Shown: positions 38,525 to 47,280 of the stretch, in pieces
Position numbering within the stretch: the first letter of the stretch is position 1
Layout of the letters: the number at the start of each line of letters is the position of its first letter
Origin: Streptomyces sp. 11x1
Lineage (GTDB): Bacteria > Actinomycetota > Actinomycetes > Streptomycetales > Streptomycetaceae
Assembly (NCBI RefSeq): GCF_032598905.1
Contig: NZ_CP122458.1
Coordinates: 1,674,001-1,738,000 of the forward strand
Length of the DNA: 64,000 nucleotides
Direction: 5' to 3'
The notes under the pieces: generated by a model
What the model saw: only the letters and a program-made list of their open reading frames with translations
The model's database searches: none
What the model was told of the DNA's origin: nothing
Translations under genes and position numbers: made by a program

Positions 38525-39811
38525 TTGCCTTTCCCGACCGGTGACATGGTCGCCGCCTTCGGCAGACACCTGCACTTCAAGAGCCTGGAACAGGCCCTGT
38601 GCGACCGTCATCCCGGGCTGGCCGACCGGGTGCACTTCGACGACGCGAACCGCCTGATGCATCTGAAGGTCACGTTGTCCGGCAAAGGCTCGGTTGTGCT
38701 GGCGCAAGTGCGTATGGGCTACACGATCGTCTGGGCGGTGATGGATCCGGTACTGAACAGTGAGCCGTCCGTCTGGCCGCTGGACACGCCCGACGAGGTA
38801 CTCGTCGACGCCTTGCACGCCGTGGCGTCGGCACACCTCACGGACGTACCGGTTCCCTCGCCGTGGCGCTGGAACGAGAGCGAGCCGTCCGACATGACCG
38901 AGCTGGCCGACCTCCTGGACGCCCGGGGCGTGCGAGTGCGGCGCGTGGCCGCGGGGAACGGCTATTTCCCGTACGGCCCCCGCCACTCGCCGAAAGTCGA
39001 CATCGTGGGCGGACGCGACGGCAGTTTCGTCGAGGCCGAGTTCCCCGACGCGTTCGTCCGCGTCTCACTCAAGCCCGCCCTCGGCTGGCTGGTGGATGTG
39101 TACCTCGCGGAATGCGGGGCTTGGGGCCGTGTCGATCTGGCATGGAACCTGTGGCGCAGCACGCGGCCCACGCCAGGGGTACCCCGCGCGGACGCGTCGG
39201 TGGCGGACATCGCCGACGTCCTCGGCAGAGGCCTGAATGCCTGGGACGTGGAGGTGGCGTGCGAGCCGGCCGGTGGCGGGGAACCGGATCCAGCCGGGTA
39301 CCGGTCCGAGTGGCAGGAGTCCCTCTTTGCAGATGAAGCCGCTCCACCCGAGTGGCTGGGGGACGCAGGCGTCGATATCGGTCAGCTCGATGAGGAAGCC
39401 GAGCCGAGGACCTCGCGGCGCTCGCCCAGCCCCCGGCACATCACCGACACGGTTCTCGAGCAGCTGACGGCATTCGGCTTCGGGGACCTCGAAGAGGGGG
39501 ACGCCGAACAGCCCATCCGTTCCGACGCGTTCCACATCGAGTGGCACAACCGGGCCAAGAACCTGTCCACTTCCGAAATTCAGCGGATGAACGGCCTGGC
39601 CGCGGCGGCCGGTGAGGACATACCCAAGCGGCTCATCGTCATCACGACAGCCGGTATCAGTCGCCCGGCGGCGGCCTTCGCCGACACCGCAAAGGCGTTC
39701 GTCTTCTTCGTCGAACGCACATCGGACAAGCTCATGGCCCTGAACTCACGCGCTCAGGAAGCACTCTTGCCCCACACGAACCCGGCCGAGCGTGGGCTGG
39801 AGCCCTGGTAG
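38525..39811 (+). CDS. Mrr-like restriction endonuclease-fold protein
   Basis: A 428-residue protein. I use TTG 38525 because AGGAG lies 8 nt upstream; an in-frame GTG at 38516 overlaps that site. Two similar N-terminal halves (residues about 10-90 and 120-220) may be a duplicated immunity/binding fold. Residues about 330-425 resemble an Mrr/PD-(D/E)xK nuclease: LEQLTAFGFGDLEE, SDAFHIEWHNRAKNLS and KRLIVITTAGISRPAAAFA. The usual (D/E)xK is EWHN here, so the catalytic Lys is replaced or shifted. The protein could be an inactive or divergent member. It lies beside EVE-McrBC genes. Confidence 0.6.
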   Translation: MPFPTGDMVAAFGRHLHFKSLEQALCDRHPGLADRVHFDDANRLMHLKVTLSGKGSVVLAQVRMGYTIVWAVMDPVLNSEPSVWPLDTPDEVLVDALHAVASAHLTDVPVPSPWRWNESEPSDMTELADLLDARGVRVRRVAAGNGYFPYGPRHSPKVDIVGGRDGSFVEAEFPDAFVRVSLKPALGWLVDVYLAECGAWGRVDLAWNLWRSTRPTPGVPRADASVADIADVLGRGLNAWDVEVACEPAGGGEPDPAGYRSEWQESLFADEAAPPEWLGDAGVDIGQLDEEAEPRTSRRSPSPRHITDTVLEQLTAFGFGDLEEGDAEQPIRSDAFHIEWHNRAKNLSTSEIQRMNGLAAAAGEDIPKRLIVITTAGISRPAAAFADTAKAFVFFVERTSDKLMALNSRAQEALLPHTNPAERGLEPW

Positions 39812-39835
39812 CCGTCCTGCCCGCGACCGGTCGCG

Positions 39836-40237
39836 TCACAGACCGGCCCGCTCCAGCAGGATCTTCAACGCGCCCGACTTGACCTTCTGCACGGACCGCA
39901 CCTGGCGGAGTTCCAGCTCATCCCGGCCCACCGGGTTGCCGTACAAGGCGTCAGTGGGCCCGGGCAGCAGGATCACATCCACCCGGTAGGAGAACTGCGG
40001 ATCCTCCGGGGCCGCTTCGTACGGCTCACCAACGACGTCAGCCACCGCGGCGACCTCCGACTCCGGCGAGGTGAAGAAGAACCACAGGCGGTCGCCCGGG
40101 TTCATGCGGTTACGTCGGCTGAGCCAGAAGTCGCGCTCGGGATCCCCGTGAGCGAGGCGGCGCACGGTCTCCTTGTCGGAGGGCTCTCCTTCAAGGGTGT
40201 CCTTGTTCGGATTGAGGATGTAGATCCAGTCCTGCAC
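39836..40237 (-). CDS. EVE/PUA-like modified-base-binding protein
   Basis: A 133-residue protein from GTG 40237 (GGGGAGAGGCC just upstream). The sequence DWIYILNPNKDTLEG, FWLSRRNRMNPGDRLWFFF and AAVADVVGEPYEA matches the EVE domain fold, a PUA-like reader of modified cytosines or tRNA bases. It is divergent from a McrB gene with 148 nt between. EVE domains commonly partner McrBC, guiding cleavage to DNA with 5-methyl or hydroxymethyl bases. Confidence 0.75.
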   Translation of the reverse strand: MQDWIYILNPNKDTLEGEPSDKETVRRLAHGDPERDFWLSRRNRMNPGDRLWFFFTSPESEVAAVADVVGEPYEAAPEDPQFSYRVDVILLPGPTDALYGNPVGRDELELRQVRSVQKVKSGALKILLERAGL

Positions 40238-40385
40238 GGCCTCTCCCCTCGCCCTGACGCCCACTGCCCGGGTGCCCACCTCAGCCCTGCTGAGCATCGT
40301 GCCAGCCACCTGAGTCGTATGCAGGGAGTTGCCCAACCTTGCCGGGCGATGGGAACGCTACCTCGTGCTCCGGCATCATGGCCCC

Positions 40386-42503
40386 ATGACAAACGGGGTT
40401 GATGTGCGCACGGCGGCAGCCGAGTTCGACCGGACCTCCGTGGCGGACGCCGAGTCGGCTGCCGAGGACGAACGCAAGCAGGTGCTGGCCCAGTTTCCGT
40501 TGGAGGAGTGGGCGGAGCTGCCGCTGGAGCGCTACGCGCTCGGGCAGGCCGCGCCGCCCGGGTCGGGGCCGACGTACTGCCGGCTCATGGAGTTCGGCAC
40601 TCCTCACCTGGGCAGCATCAAGGGCGGCAGTGCCGCCAAGCACATCATGTACCACCACAACTCCGGCGAATGGCGGACGGCCGCTCCCCTGCGCGGCATG
40701 GACCCGCAGGAGGCCTGGGCGGAACTGCGCGGACAGTTCGTCCGGGCCTTCGACGCCGTCGGGGCGGGAGACTTCGACGCCCTGGACGACCTCGAAGTGC
40801 TGCGCTACGGACCGGCACTGGTGACGAAGACCCTGGCGACCTACTTCCCCGAGGACTTTCTGCCGATCTACGCGGGGGAACACCTACGCCGGTTCGTCGC
40901 CCTGCTGTTGGGCGACACGGACCAGGGCGACGCCTCGGCCTGGCGCATCAATCGCCGCCTGCTCAAACTCGTCCAGGTGCAGCCTGAGTTCAAAGGCTGG
41001 ACCAGGCATGAAGTGATGCGTTTCCTGTACGAGCACTTCGACCCTCGGCCCCGCCAACGCACCATCTGGAAGATCGCCCCCGGCGAGCGCGGCCGTCTGT
41101 GGGAGGAATGCCGGAACGGCAAGTTCATCTGCGTCGGGTGGGACGAGCTCGGCGATCTCGGCCAGTACCAGAGCGACACGGAGCTGAAGCAGGCCCTGGA
41201 CGCGCACTGGCCACGCAGCAGTGGCGGCAGCCTGACCCTCGCCCGCCGGCTGCTGGCCTTCCGGGACCTGGAGGCGGGAGACCGGGTCGTCGCCAACCGC
41301 GGGACCGACGAGGTCCTGGCCACCGGCCGGGTCGACGGGAGCTACCGCTACGACCCGGAACGGCCGGAGTTCCACCACGTCGTCCCGGTGATCTGGGACC
41401 TCTCCCACGCGCAGAACCTGCCGAAGCCCCAGCACGGGTGGCGGTCCACCTTCGCCAAGGTCGACCCGTCCCTCTTCGCCAGGTTCACCGCACACAACGC
41501 CGACTCCGGCTCCGACTCCGTCCCGGATACGGGCCAGGCGCAGACGGGCATGCCGGTCGCGCTGCCCGAAGACGTGCAGGTCGTACTGGACGCGCTGGAG
41601 CGCAAGGGGCAAGTGATCCTGCACGGGCCGCCCGGTACGGGCAAGACCCGGCTCGCGCTCGGTGCCGCCCTCGCCCTGGACGGCCGCGCGGATGTGCTCG
41701 GGGCCGACGCCCGTCAACGTGCCGAGGCGCAGGCCGAGATGCTGCACGGCGACCGTGTCAGCATGGTCACCTTCCATCCCTCCTACGGCTACGAGGACTT
41801 CGTCGAGGGCTTCAAGCCGGACCTGAGCGCCACCGGCCCGGGGCTCACACTCGCGCTCACAGACGGCCTTTTCCACACCGTGTGCAGCCGGGCCGCCGCC
41901 CACCCCGACCAGACGTTCCTGCTGGTCGTCGACGAGATCAACCGCGGTGACCTGCCTCGGATCTTCGGCGAGTTGATCACGCTCCTCGAACTCGACAAAC
42001 GGAACCTGCCGGTGGCCCTGCCCGTCAGCAAGCGCCGCTTCTCCGTACCGCCGAACGTCGGGGTCATCGGCACGATGAACACCGCCGACCGAAGCATCAG
42101 CCATCTGGACGCCGCGGTCCGACGCCGCTTCGCGTTCCTGCCCGTGGGCCCGGACCCGGACGCCATCTCCGGGACCGTCGGCCCCCTGGACCTGGCCGCG
42201 TTCTTCGAGTCCCTCAACACCCGCATCGCCCGCTACCTCGACGCCGACCACCAGATCGGACACGCCTACCTGCTGAGGGACGGTGAGCCGATCGCCACCG
42301 AGGAGGATCTCGCCGCGGCCTTCCACCACGAGGTGATCCCGCTCCTGGAGGACTACTGCGTCGGCCGGGCGGACCTGTTGCACCGTATCCTCGGCGGCCT
42401 GGTCGATGCCGAGACCGGGCGTCCGCTCCTCATGCCCCCGCAGGACCTGGCGGACGCGCTGGCGACCGAGTTCACCAGCGGCGTTTCCGGCCCGGATGCC
42501 TGA
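40386..42503 (+). CDS. McrB-type AAA+ GTPase with N-terminal reader region
   Basis: A 705-residue protein. Residues about 40-220 form a helical domain. About 225-340 (WKIAPGERGRLWEEC to RVDGSYRYDPERPEFHHVVP) look like an EVE/PUA-like reader. The AAA+ core holds Walker A GPPGTGKT (414-421), the McrB/dynein-like FHPSYGYEDFVEGF, Walker B LVVDEIN (513-519), the MNTADRS signature (564-570) and arginine finger RRRFAF. GTP-driven translocation motor for McrC. Its last 8 nt overlap the mcrC start. Together with the EVE gene it forms a modification-dependent restriction module. Confidence 0.9.
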   Translation: MTNGVDVRTAAAEFDRTSVADAESAAEDERKQVLAQFPLEEWAELPLERYALGQAAPPGSGPTYCRLMEFGTPHLGSIKGGSAAKHIMYHHNSGEWRTAAPLRGMDPQEAWAELRGQFVRAFDAVGAGDFDALDDLEVLRYGPALVTKTLATYFPEDFLPIYAGEHLRRFVALLLGDTDQGDASAWRINRRLLKLVQVQPEFKGWTRHEVMRFLYEHFDPRPRQRTIWKIAPGERGRLWEECRNGKFICVGWDELGDLGQYQSDTELKQALDAHWPRSSGGSLTLARRLLAFRDLEAGDRVVANRGTDEVLATGRVDGSYRYDPERPEFHHVVPVIWDLSHAQNLPKPQHGWRSTFAKVDPSLFARFTAHNADSGSDSVPDTGQAQTGMPVALPEDVQVVLDALERKGQVILHGPPGTGKTRLALGAALALDGRADVLGADARQRAEAQAEMLHGDRVSMVTFHPSYGYEDFVEGFKPDLSATGPGLTLALTDGLFHTVCSRAAAHPDQTFLLVVDEINRGDLPRIFGELITLLELDKRNLPVALPVSKRRFSVPPNVGVIGTMNTADRSISHLDAAVRRRFAFLPVGPDPDAISGTVGPLDLAAFFESLNTRIARYLDADHQIGHAYLLRDGEPIATEEDLAAAFHHEVIPLLEDYCVGRADLLHRILGGLVDAETGRPLLMPPQDLADALATEFTSGVSGPDA

Positions 42504-43743
42504 CCGCATACCGGTCCAGCTCGGCGAGTACGAGGCCGCCCCGCTGGAGCCCGATCAGCTCACTCCCCGGGACGTCGACCGCCTGCACGCCCTCCAGACA
42601 CGGGGCTGCCTCACCCTGACCAGGGAGCGCACCGGGTGGCGGCTCAAGGCCGACGCGACCGTAGGAGTCCTGGTCCTGGACCGTGTCCGCGTGGTCGTCA
42701 CACCCAAGTTCGCCATTCCGGAAGAGCAGCTCATGAGCTGGCTCGCCTACGCCCTCGGCACACCCGTCCCGGCGACGGTCAGGAAGTGGGCCACCGGCCC
42801 CGACGGTTACGCCGACCTGGTCGCCGCCGCCCTGCTCGAACAGTGCGAGCGGCTGCTGCGAGAGGGGCTCCGCCGGGACTACGTACGCCACCGGAGCGTC
42901 GAACCAGTGCTCCGGGGACGCCTGGACATCGCCGCCCAGGCCACCCGCCGCTACGGACAACTGGACCAGCTGCACGTCCGCACCTTCGACCGGGAGGCGG
43001 ACATCTGGGACAACCGTGTTCTGGGGAGCGCACTGAAGGCAGCGCTCGGCCTGACCGCCAGTCCCGACCTTGCGCGCGCCCTGCACGGCGCCGCCGGCGC
43101 CTTTCCGCAGGCCCCGACCCCGGCCGCGGCGCTCCGCGCCCTGGACCGCACCCAGTACACACGCCTGAACGCCCGCTACCGTCCCGCCCACACCTGGGCC
43201 CGCCTGCTGCTGCGCGGTGGCGGCGTGACCGACCTGCTCACCGACCACGGCACCACGGCGGACGGTCTCCTGCTCGCCATGCCCGCGCTCTGGGAAGCCG
43301 TCGTCCGCCGTCTCGGCACCGAGGCCGTCGGCCCGCACGGCGGCCGTGCCGTACCCGGCGGAAGCGGCGTCGGCATCACGGTCCACGGAGACCGGGGGAA
43401 CGCCTCGACCTTCCGCCCCGATCTCCTACTCGGCCTTCCAGCACTTCCAGGTCAGGACACGGCGCATCGCACACTGCTGCCCGTGGACGCCAAGTACAAG
43501 CGCTACGACCGCCACGGCGTGAGCGCGGCCGACGTCCACCAGCTCCTCACCTACGGCAGCGGCTACGCGTCCGCCGATGCCCCTACGGCCGTCATCGTCC
43601 ATCCCCAGACGGGCCGTCACGCCCAGCGAACCCTCCATGTGCGTGGCCCCAACGGCTTGTTGGGCACGATCGCCATCCTCGGTGTCGACACCCGCACCAC
43701 GCCCGAGCAGGCGACGGCCTGGATCGGCTCAGTACTGCGCTGA
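42496..43743 (+). CDS. McrC-family nuclease subunit
   Basis: A 415-residue McrC. ATG 42496 lies inside the McrB stop region (ATGCCTGA overlap). The N-terminal McrC domain has TPKFAIPEEQLMSWLAYALG; the C-terminal PD-(D/E)xK nuclease shows FRPDLLLGL followed by LLPVDAKYKRY, the D...DAK catalytic pattern. It cuts DNA when delivered by the McrB ring. The core is complete, so the enzyme should be active. Confidence 0.9.
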   Translation: MPDRIPVQLGEYEAAPLEPDQLTPRDVDRLHALQTRGCLTLTRERTGWRLKADATVGVLVLDRVRVVVTPKFAIPEEQLMSWLAYALGTPVPATVRKWATGPDGYADLVAAALLEQCERLLREGLRRDYVRHRSVEPVLRGRLDIAAQATRRYGQLDQLHVRTFDREADIWDNRVLGSALKAALGLTASPDLARALHGAAGAFPQAPTPAAALRALDRTQYTRLNARYRPAHTWARLLLRGGGVTDLLTDHGTTADGLLLAMPALWEAVVRRLGTEAVGPHGGRAVPGGSGVGITVHGDRGNASTFRPDLLLGLPALPGQDTAHRTLLPVDAKYKRYDRHGVSAADVHQLLTYGSGYASADAPTAVIVHPQTGRHAQRTLHVRGPNGLLGTIAILGVDTRTTPEQATAWIGSVLR

Positions 43744-43829
43744 CCACCACACGCCGGCCCTGCTGCATGTGCAGGGAGGCAGCGTTCAGCCCCTGCCAGT
43801 CGGAGCCCGAGGTAAGCATCCAGCCGAGT

Positions 43830-43913
43830 GAGCCGCATCCCCGTGGACTGGCGCCGCCTGGCCTCCGAGACCAGCTGCGCCCACTCGTCGCCGAACGCCA
43901 TCGTCTCCCCCAT
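43830..43913 (-). pseudogene. N-terminal remnant of a small WXG-like Streptomyces protein
   Basis: MAFGDEWAQLVSEARRRQST (from ATG 43901 or 43913) resembles the start of a family of small helical proteins common in Streptomyces. The frame then degenerates and runs into the antisense side of mcrC. The 469-nt gap 43744-44212 otherwise contains only the promoter noted at 44111-44140. Confidence 0.35.
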
Positions 43914-44110
43914 TCCGACTAACGACTCCTGGGCAACGTCAGCAACAGCGCCGAACGCGCACGGAGTTGCCGGTGCGGCTCCCCTCACCGAGGTGAAACG
44001 CCGCGAGTCCCGACGTGATGGACCTCCCTTCCCGCGCAGCACGCAGACCCAAGTGCTCACACGTTCGAGATACGTACACAGATTCGAACCTTTGGAGCCG
44101 CGTGAATATG

Positions 44111-44140
44111 TTGACACTGCTAACGCAATCTTGCCATGCT
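44111..44140 (+). promoter_or_regulatory. Promoter of the SbcC-like ATPase operon
   Basis: Consensus -35 TTGACA (44111-44116), 18-nt spacer, CATGCT (44135-44140) as a TAnnnT-like -10. Transcription would start near 44147, 66 nt before the ATPase ATG. Confidence 0.55.
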
Positions 44141-44212
44141 CATTCACGGCAACATGACACCCATCAGTCCGCGCCGCACTCCCACGTCGCGCCCGGCACC
44201 AAGGAACCGAAC

Positions 44213-46651
44213 ATGAGTCACCAGCCTCCCGAGCCTGCTCCCGCGACCTCCGGCTCCCTTCGCGAGCTCCTCCTCAGCCGCCTCGCCGATCCCGGCCTGA
44301 CCCCGGCAGCGCGGGAGCTGCTGATCGAACTGCTCCCGGAGGAGGAGGTCGGGAACAGCGGCGGGCGGGCCGGTCCCGTCCAGCTCCGGTCCATCACCGC
44401 GGCCGGCTGGCGCGGTATCGGTCCGCGGGCCACGCTCGAACTGCCGCCCGGGCCGGGCCTGGTGGTCGTCGCAGGGGCGAACGGGTCCGGCAAGTCGAGC
44501 TTCGCCGAGGCTGCCGAGACCGCGATCACGGGACGCAACTCCCGCTGGGAGGGGCGGCGGGCCGGTGACTGGCAGAAGGGCTGGCGCAACCTCCACAGTC
44601 CCGACGTCGTCCCCGAGGTCTGCGTCGAACTGTCCGTGGGTGAGGGGGCCGAGGCCGTCACCGTGAAGCGGACCTGGCACGGGGGCAAGGTCGACGAGGC
44701 GCGGACGCGGGTCGAGAGGCAGGACGGCTCGGAGCGGAAGCTGGAGGAGGTCGTCGACGCCGGGGCGCTGGAGTTGGCCAGGCCGTTCCTGCCATACAGC
44801 GAACTCGGGTCCATGATCAACGGCACGCTCGGCAACCTGCACGACGCCTTCTTTAGGCTTCTCGGGCTCGAACTGCTCGCCGAGTTCGACACCCGGGTCA
44901 AGGACGCCGTGAGCGAGTACGACAAGGCGGACAAGGCGGGGAAGACCCTCACCGCGAAGCTCCTCGGCGACCTCTCCCACATCGACGGCCCCAAGGCCCG
45001 TGAGGCCGTCTCGGCACTGTCCGGGACCACGCCCGACCTCGTGCGGGTGCGGGCGCTGCTGGAGAGCCGTTCCCCGGCGGCCGAGGCTGAACTCTCCAGG
45101 CTGCGGCGGTACGCGAGCCTCACCGGGCCGGACCTGCGGGAGGTCGGTGGAGCCGTTGCGCGGCTGCGGGAGGCCGCCGACGACGCCGAGGAAGCCCGGT
45201 ACGGCAGCGCCGAGGACGCCCGCCGTCTGGCCCGGCTGCTGGAGGCGGCACTGGACCACCGCCACCGCTCCGGAAGCACCGACTGTCCGGTCTGCGGCAG
45301 TGAGAACCGGCTCGACCGGACATGGGCGGAACAGGCACGGGCCGATGTGGAGCGGCTCCAGACGGAGGCGGTCGCCGCCGAAGCCGCCCGGAAGGCCGCG
45401 GCGACCACCCTGCGGGCGGTCCACGACCTCGTACAGCCGGTTCCGGTGTGGCTGCGCGACGAGGACGATCCGCTCGTGTCGGTCTGGCGGGACTGGACGC
45501 TGTGCCGCGACATCACCCATCCGCGGGAGCTGGCGGACCGCGCCGAGCGCGCGGCGGCGGCCCTGGACGACGCGTGCCGACAGGTCCGGAACGACCACAC
45601 CAGGCGGCTCTCCGACCACGACGAGGCGTGGCAGCCCGTGGCCGTGCGGCTCGCCGAGTGGGTGGGCGTGGAGGAGGCTGCCCAGGCGGCCCGCGTCCGC
45701 CTCCCGCACGCGCGGAAGGCCCGTGCCTGGCTGCGGCCGATCATCGACGAGCTGCGCAACGAACGGCTGCGGCCCTTCGCCCTGCGGTCCCAGGAGGTGT
45801 GGCAGCGGCTGTGCGAGCACAGCAGCGTGAGCCTCGGATCCGTCACCCTCGCGGGAACTCCCGGGCGCGGCAGGGTTGTTCTCGACGTCTCCGTGGACGA
45901 CATGACGGCCCCTGCGTACAGCGTGATGAGTCAGGGGGAGCTGCACTCCCTCGCGCTCTCTCTGTTCCTGCCGCGCGCGACGCACGCGGACAGCCCGTTC
46001 GGGTTCCTCGTCATCGACGACCCGGTGCAGTCGATGGATCCCGAGAAGGTCGAGGGGCTGGCCCGGGTCCTCGACGCCTGTGCCCGGGACCGGCAGGTGA
46101 TCGTGTTCACCCACGACACCCGTCTCGCGCAGGCCGTCGACCACCTCGGCATCCGGGCGACCGTCCTGCACGTCACGCGCGGGACCGACTCCGTGGTCGG
46201 CGTCGAGACCGCGAGCGACCCCGTGGAGCAGGCGCTGACGGAGGCCCGTGCCGTTTCCCTGGACCCGGGTGTACCGCAGGACGTGGCCGATCACGTGCTG
46301 CCCGCGATGTGCCGCAGGGCCGTGGAGGCGGCCTGCCTGGAGACCGCACGTCGCAGGCTGCGCGACGAGCACGGGCTCGGCATCCGCGAGGTGGAGGAGC
46401 GGATCGGCTCGCTGGACCGCACTAAGACGTACGTGGCCCTCGCCCTGCTGGGCGACGAGCGGCAGCAGGCCCGTGAGGCCGTCGAGCGGATCTGCCCCGG
46501 CGGCTGGGCGCTGATCACGGTGTTCAACTCCGGCTCGCACACGCCCCTGCCGACCGTCGACAGCCGGAAAGATCTCGTGCGCCGCACGAAGGCGCTCGTG
46601 GCGGCCGTTCGGCGGGGCGCCGGAGCCCGGGGCGCCGGAGGTGCCCGGTGA
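44213..46651 (+). CDS. SbcC/Rad50-like AAA ATPase with zinc hook
   Basis: An 812-residue SMC-like ATPase. Walker A GANGSGKS (88-95), a short coiled arm carrying a CPVC zinc hook at residues 358-361, ABC signature MSQGELHSLALSL (about 572-584), Walker B LVIDDPVQSMDPEKV (about 600-614) and a D-loop/H-loop TFHTHD-like FTHDTRL. After the ATPase head there is an extra helical C-terminal domain (about 680-800). The ATG at 44213 is preceded by AAGGAA. Its stop overlaps the next gene start (GTGA), so the two work together. Zinc-hook ATPases with small partners are typical of Lamassu-type and overcoming-lysogenization-type defence; a precise class cannot be assigned. Confidence 0.82.
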   Translation: MSHQPPEPAPATSGSLRELLLSRLADPGLTPAARELLIELLPEEEVGNSGGRAGPVQLRSITAAGWRGIGPRATLELPPGPGLVVVAGANGSGKSSFAEAAETAITGRNSRWEGRRAGDWQKGWRNLHSPDVVPEVCVELSVGEGAEAVTVKRTWHGGKVDEARTRVERQDGSERKLEEVVDAGALELARPFLPYSELGSMINGTLGNLHDAFFRLLGLELLAEFDTRVKDAVSEYDKADKAGKTLTAKLLGDLSHIDGPKAREAVSALSGTTPDLVRVRALLESRSPAAEAELSRLRRYASLTGPDLREVGGAVARLREAADDAEEARYGSAEDARRLARLLEAALDHRHRSGSTDCPVCGSENRLDRTWAEQARADVERLQTEAVAAEAARKAAATTLRAVHDLVQPVPVWLRDEDDPLVSVWRDWTLCRDITHPRELADRAERAAAALDDACRQVRNDHTRRLSDHDEAWQPVAVRLAEWVGVEEAAQAARVRLPHARKARAWLRPIIDELRNERLRPFALRSQEVWQRLCEHSSVSLGSVTLAGTPGRGRVVLDVSVDDMTAPAYSVMSQGELHSLALSLFLPRATHADSPFGFLVIDDPVQSMDPEKVEGLARVLDACARDRQVIVFTHDTRLAQAVDHLGIRATVLHVTRGTDSVVGVETASDPVEQALTEARAVSLDPGVPQDVADHVLPAMCRRAVEAACLETARRRLRDEHGLGIREVEERIGSLDRTKTYVALALLGDERQQAREAVERICPGGWALITVFNSGSHTPLPTVDSRKDLVRRTKALVAAVRRGAGARGAGGAR

Positions 46652-47070
46652 CCGTGTCCCCGGAGACCCTCGTGACCGCCGCGGGCCGTCTGCTGTCCCC
46701 CGGCCCCGGGACGGCCGACGCGTCGGCGCCCAGCGCGCTGACGCCCGGTCTGCGCGCCCGCGCCGCCGCCGTCCTGCTCCGCATGGCCCTCGACCAGGCC
46801 CTGGACGCCTACTGGCTGGGCGTCACCCCGTCGATGACGCGGGTCGGCAAGCACCGCATGCTCTGCCTGGAGTGGTACGCGGGCCACGACACCGCCCGCA
46901 GGTGCCGTACGACCTGGTCGGCGCTGAGCGCGGCCTGCCACTACCGCACCGGTGAGCTGCCGCCCTCCCCCGCCGAGATCCACACCCGTCTGCTGGAGGT
47001 CACCAGCCTTCTGTCGGCCCTGCGGCCCGGAACCGGCACGACCCCGCTCAGCTCGACGGCAGGCTCCTGA
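46648..47070 (+). CDS. Small helical partner of the SbcC-like ATPase (HEPN-like?)
   Basis: A 140-residue protein from GTG 46648, overlapping the ATPase stop by 4 bp. The core ARAAAVLLRMALDQALDAYW, then WYAGHDTARRCRTTWSALS and TRLLEVTSLLSALRP predicts four to five helices reminiscent of HEPN/MNT-partner or SAV-type helical bundles. It lacks a clear R-x4-6-H motif: RCRTTWSALSAACHYR has Arg and His spaced further apart. It may be the effector or regulator of the ATPase. Function not recognised. Confidence 0.6.
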   Translation: MTVSPETLVTAAGRLLSPGPGTADASAPSALTPGLRARAAAVLLRMALDQALDAYWLGVTPSMTRVGKHRMLCLEWYAGHDTARRCRTTWSALSAACHYRTGELPPSPAEIHTRLLEVTSLLSALRPGTGTTPLSSTAGS

Positions 47071-47280
47071 CCGGGCACATCGCCCACCGGTTGCACGACC
47101 AGGGCCTTCGCATCCCGGCTGGACCGGAGGAGGGGTCGGCTCAGCGCTCTGAACTCGCGCGCGACGGCGGCCCTGGCGCCGTGAGGCGATCCGCGCGCAC
47201 AGTACCCGCGTCCTCTTGGGGGACCGGTCTGTCGGTGGTCGCGCCTATCGTTCTCATCAGACGGTGTCGAGTGGGGAGTG

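Noticed and set aside
44144..46540. A 798-codon antisense frame opposite the SbcC-like ATPase
   Set aside because: Shadow of the ATPase; composition and lack of motifs match other antisense frames here.
46648..47070. Calling the small partner protein a HEPN RNase
   Set aside because: The helical pattern is suggestive, but the R-x4-6-H motif is not present at the right spacing, so the label is left as a question.
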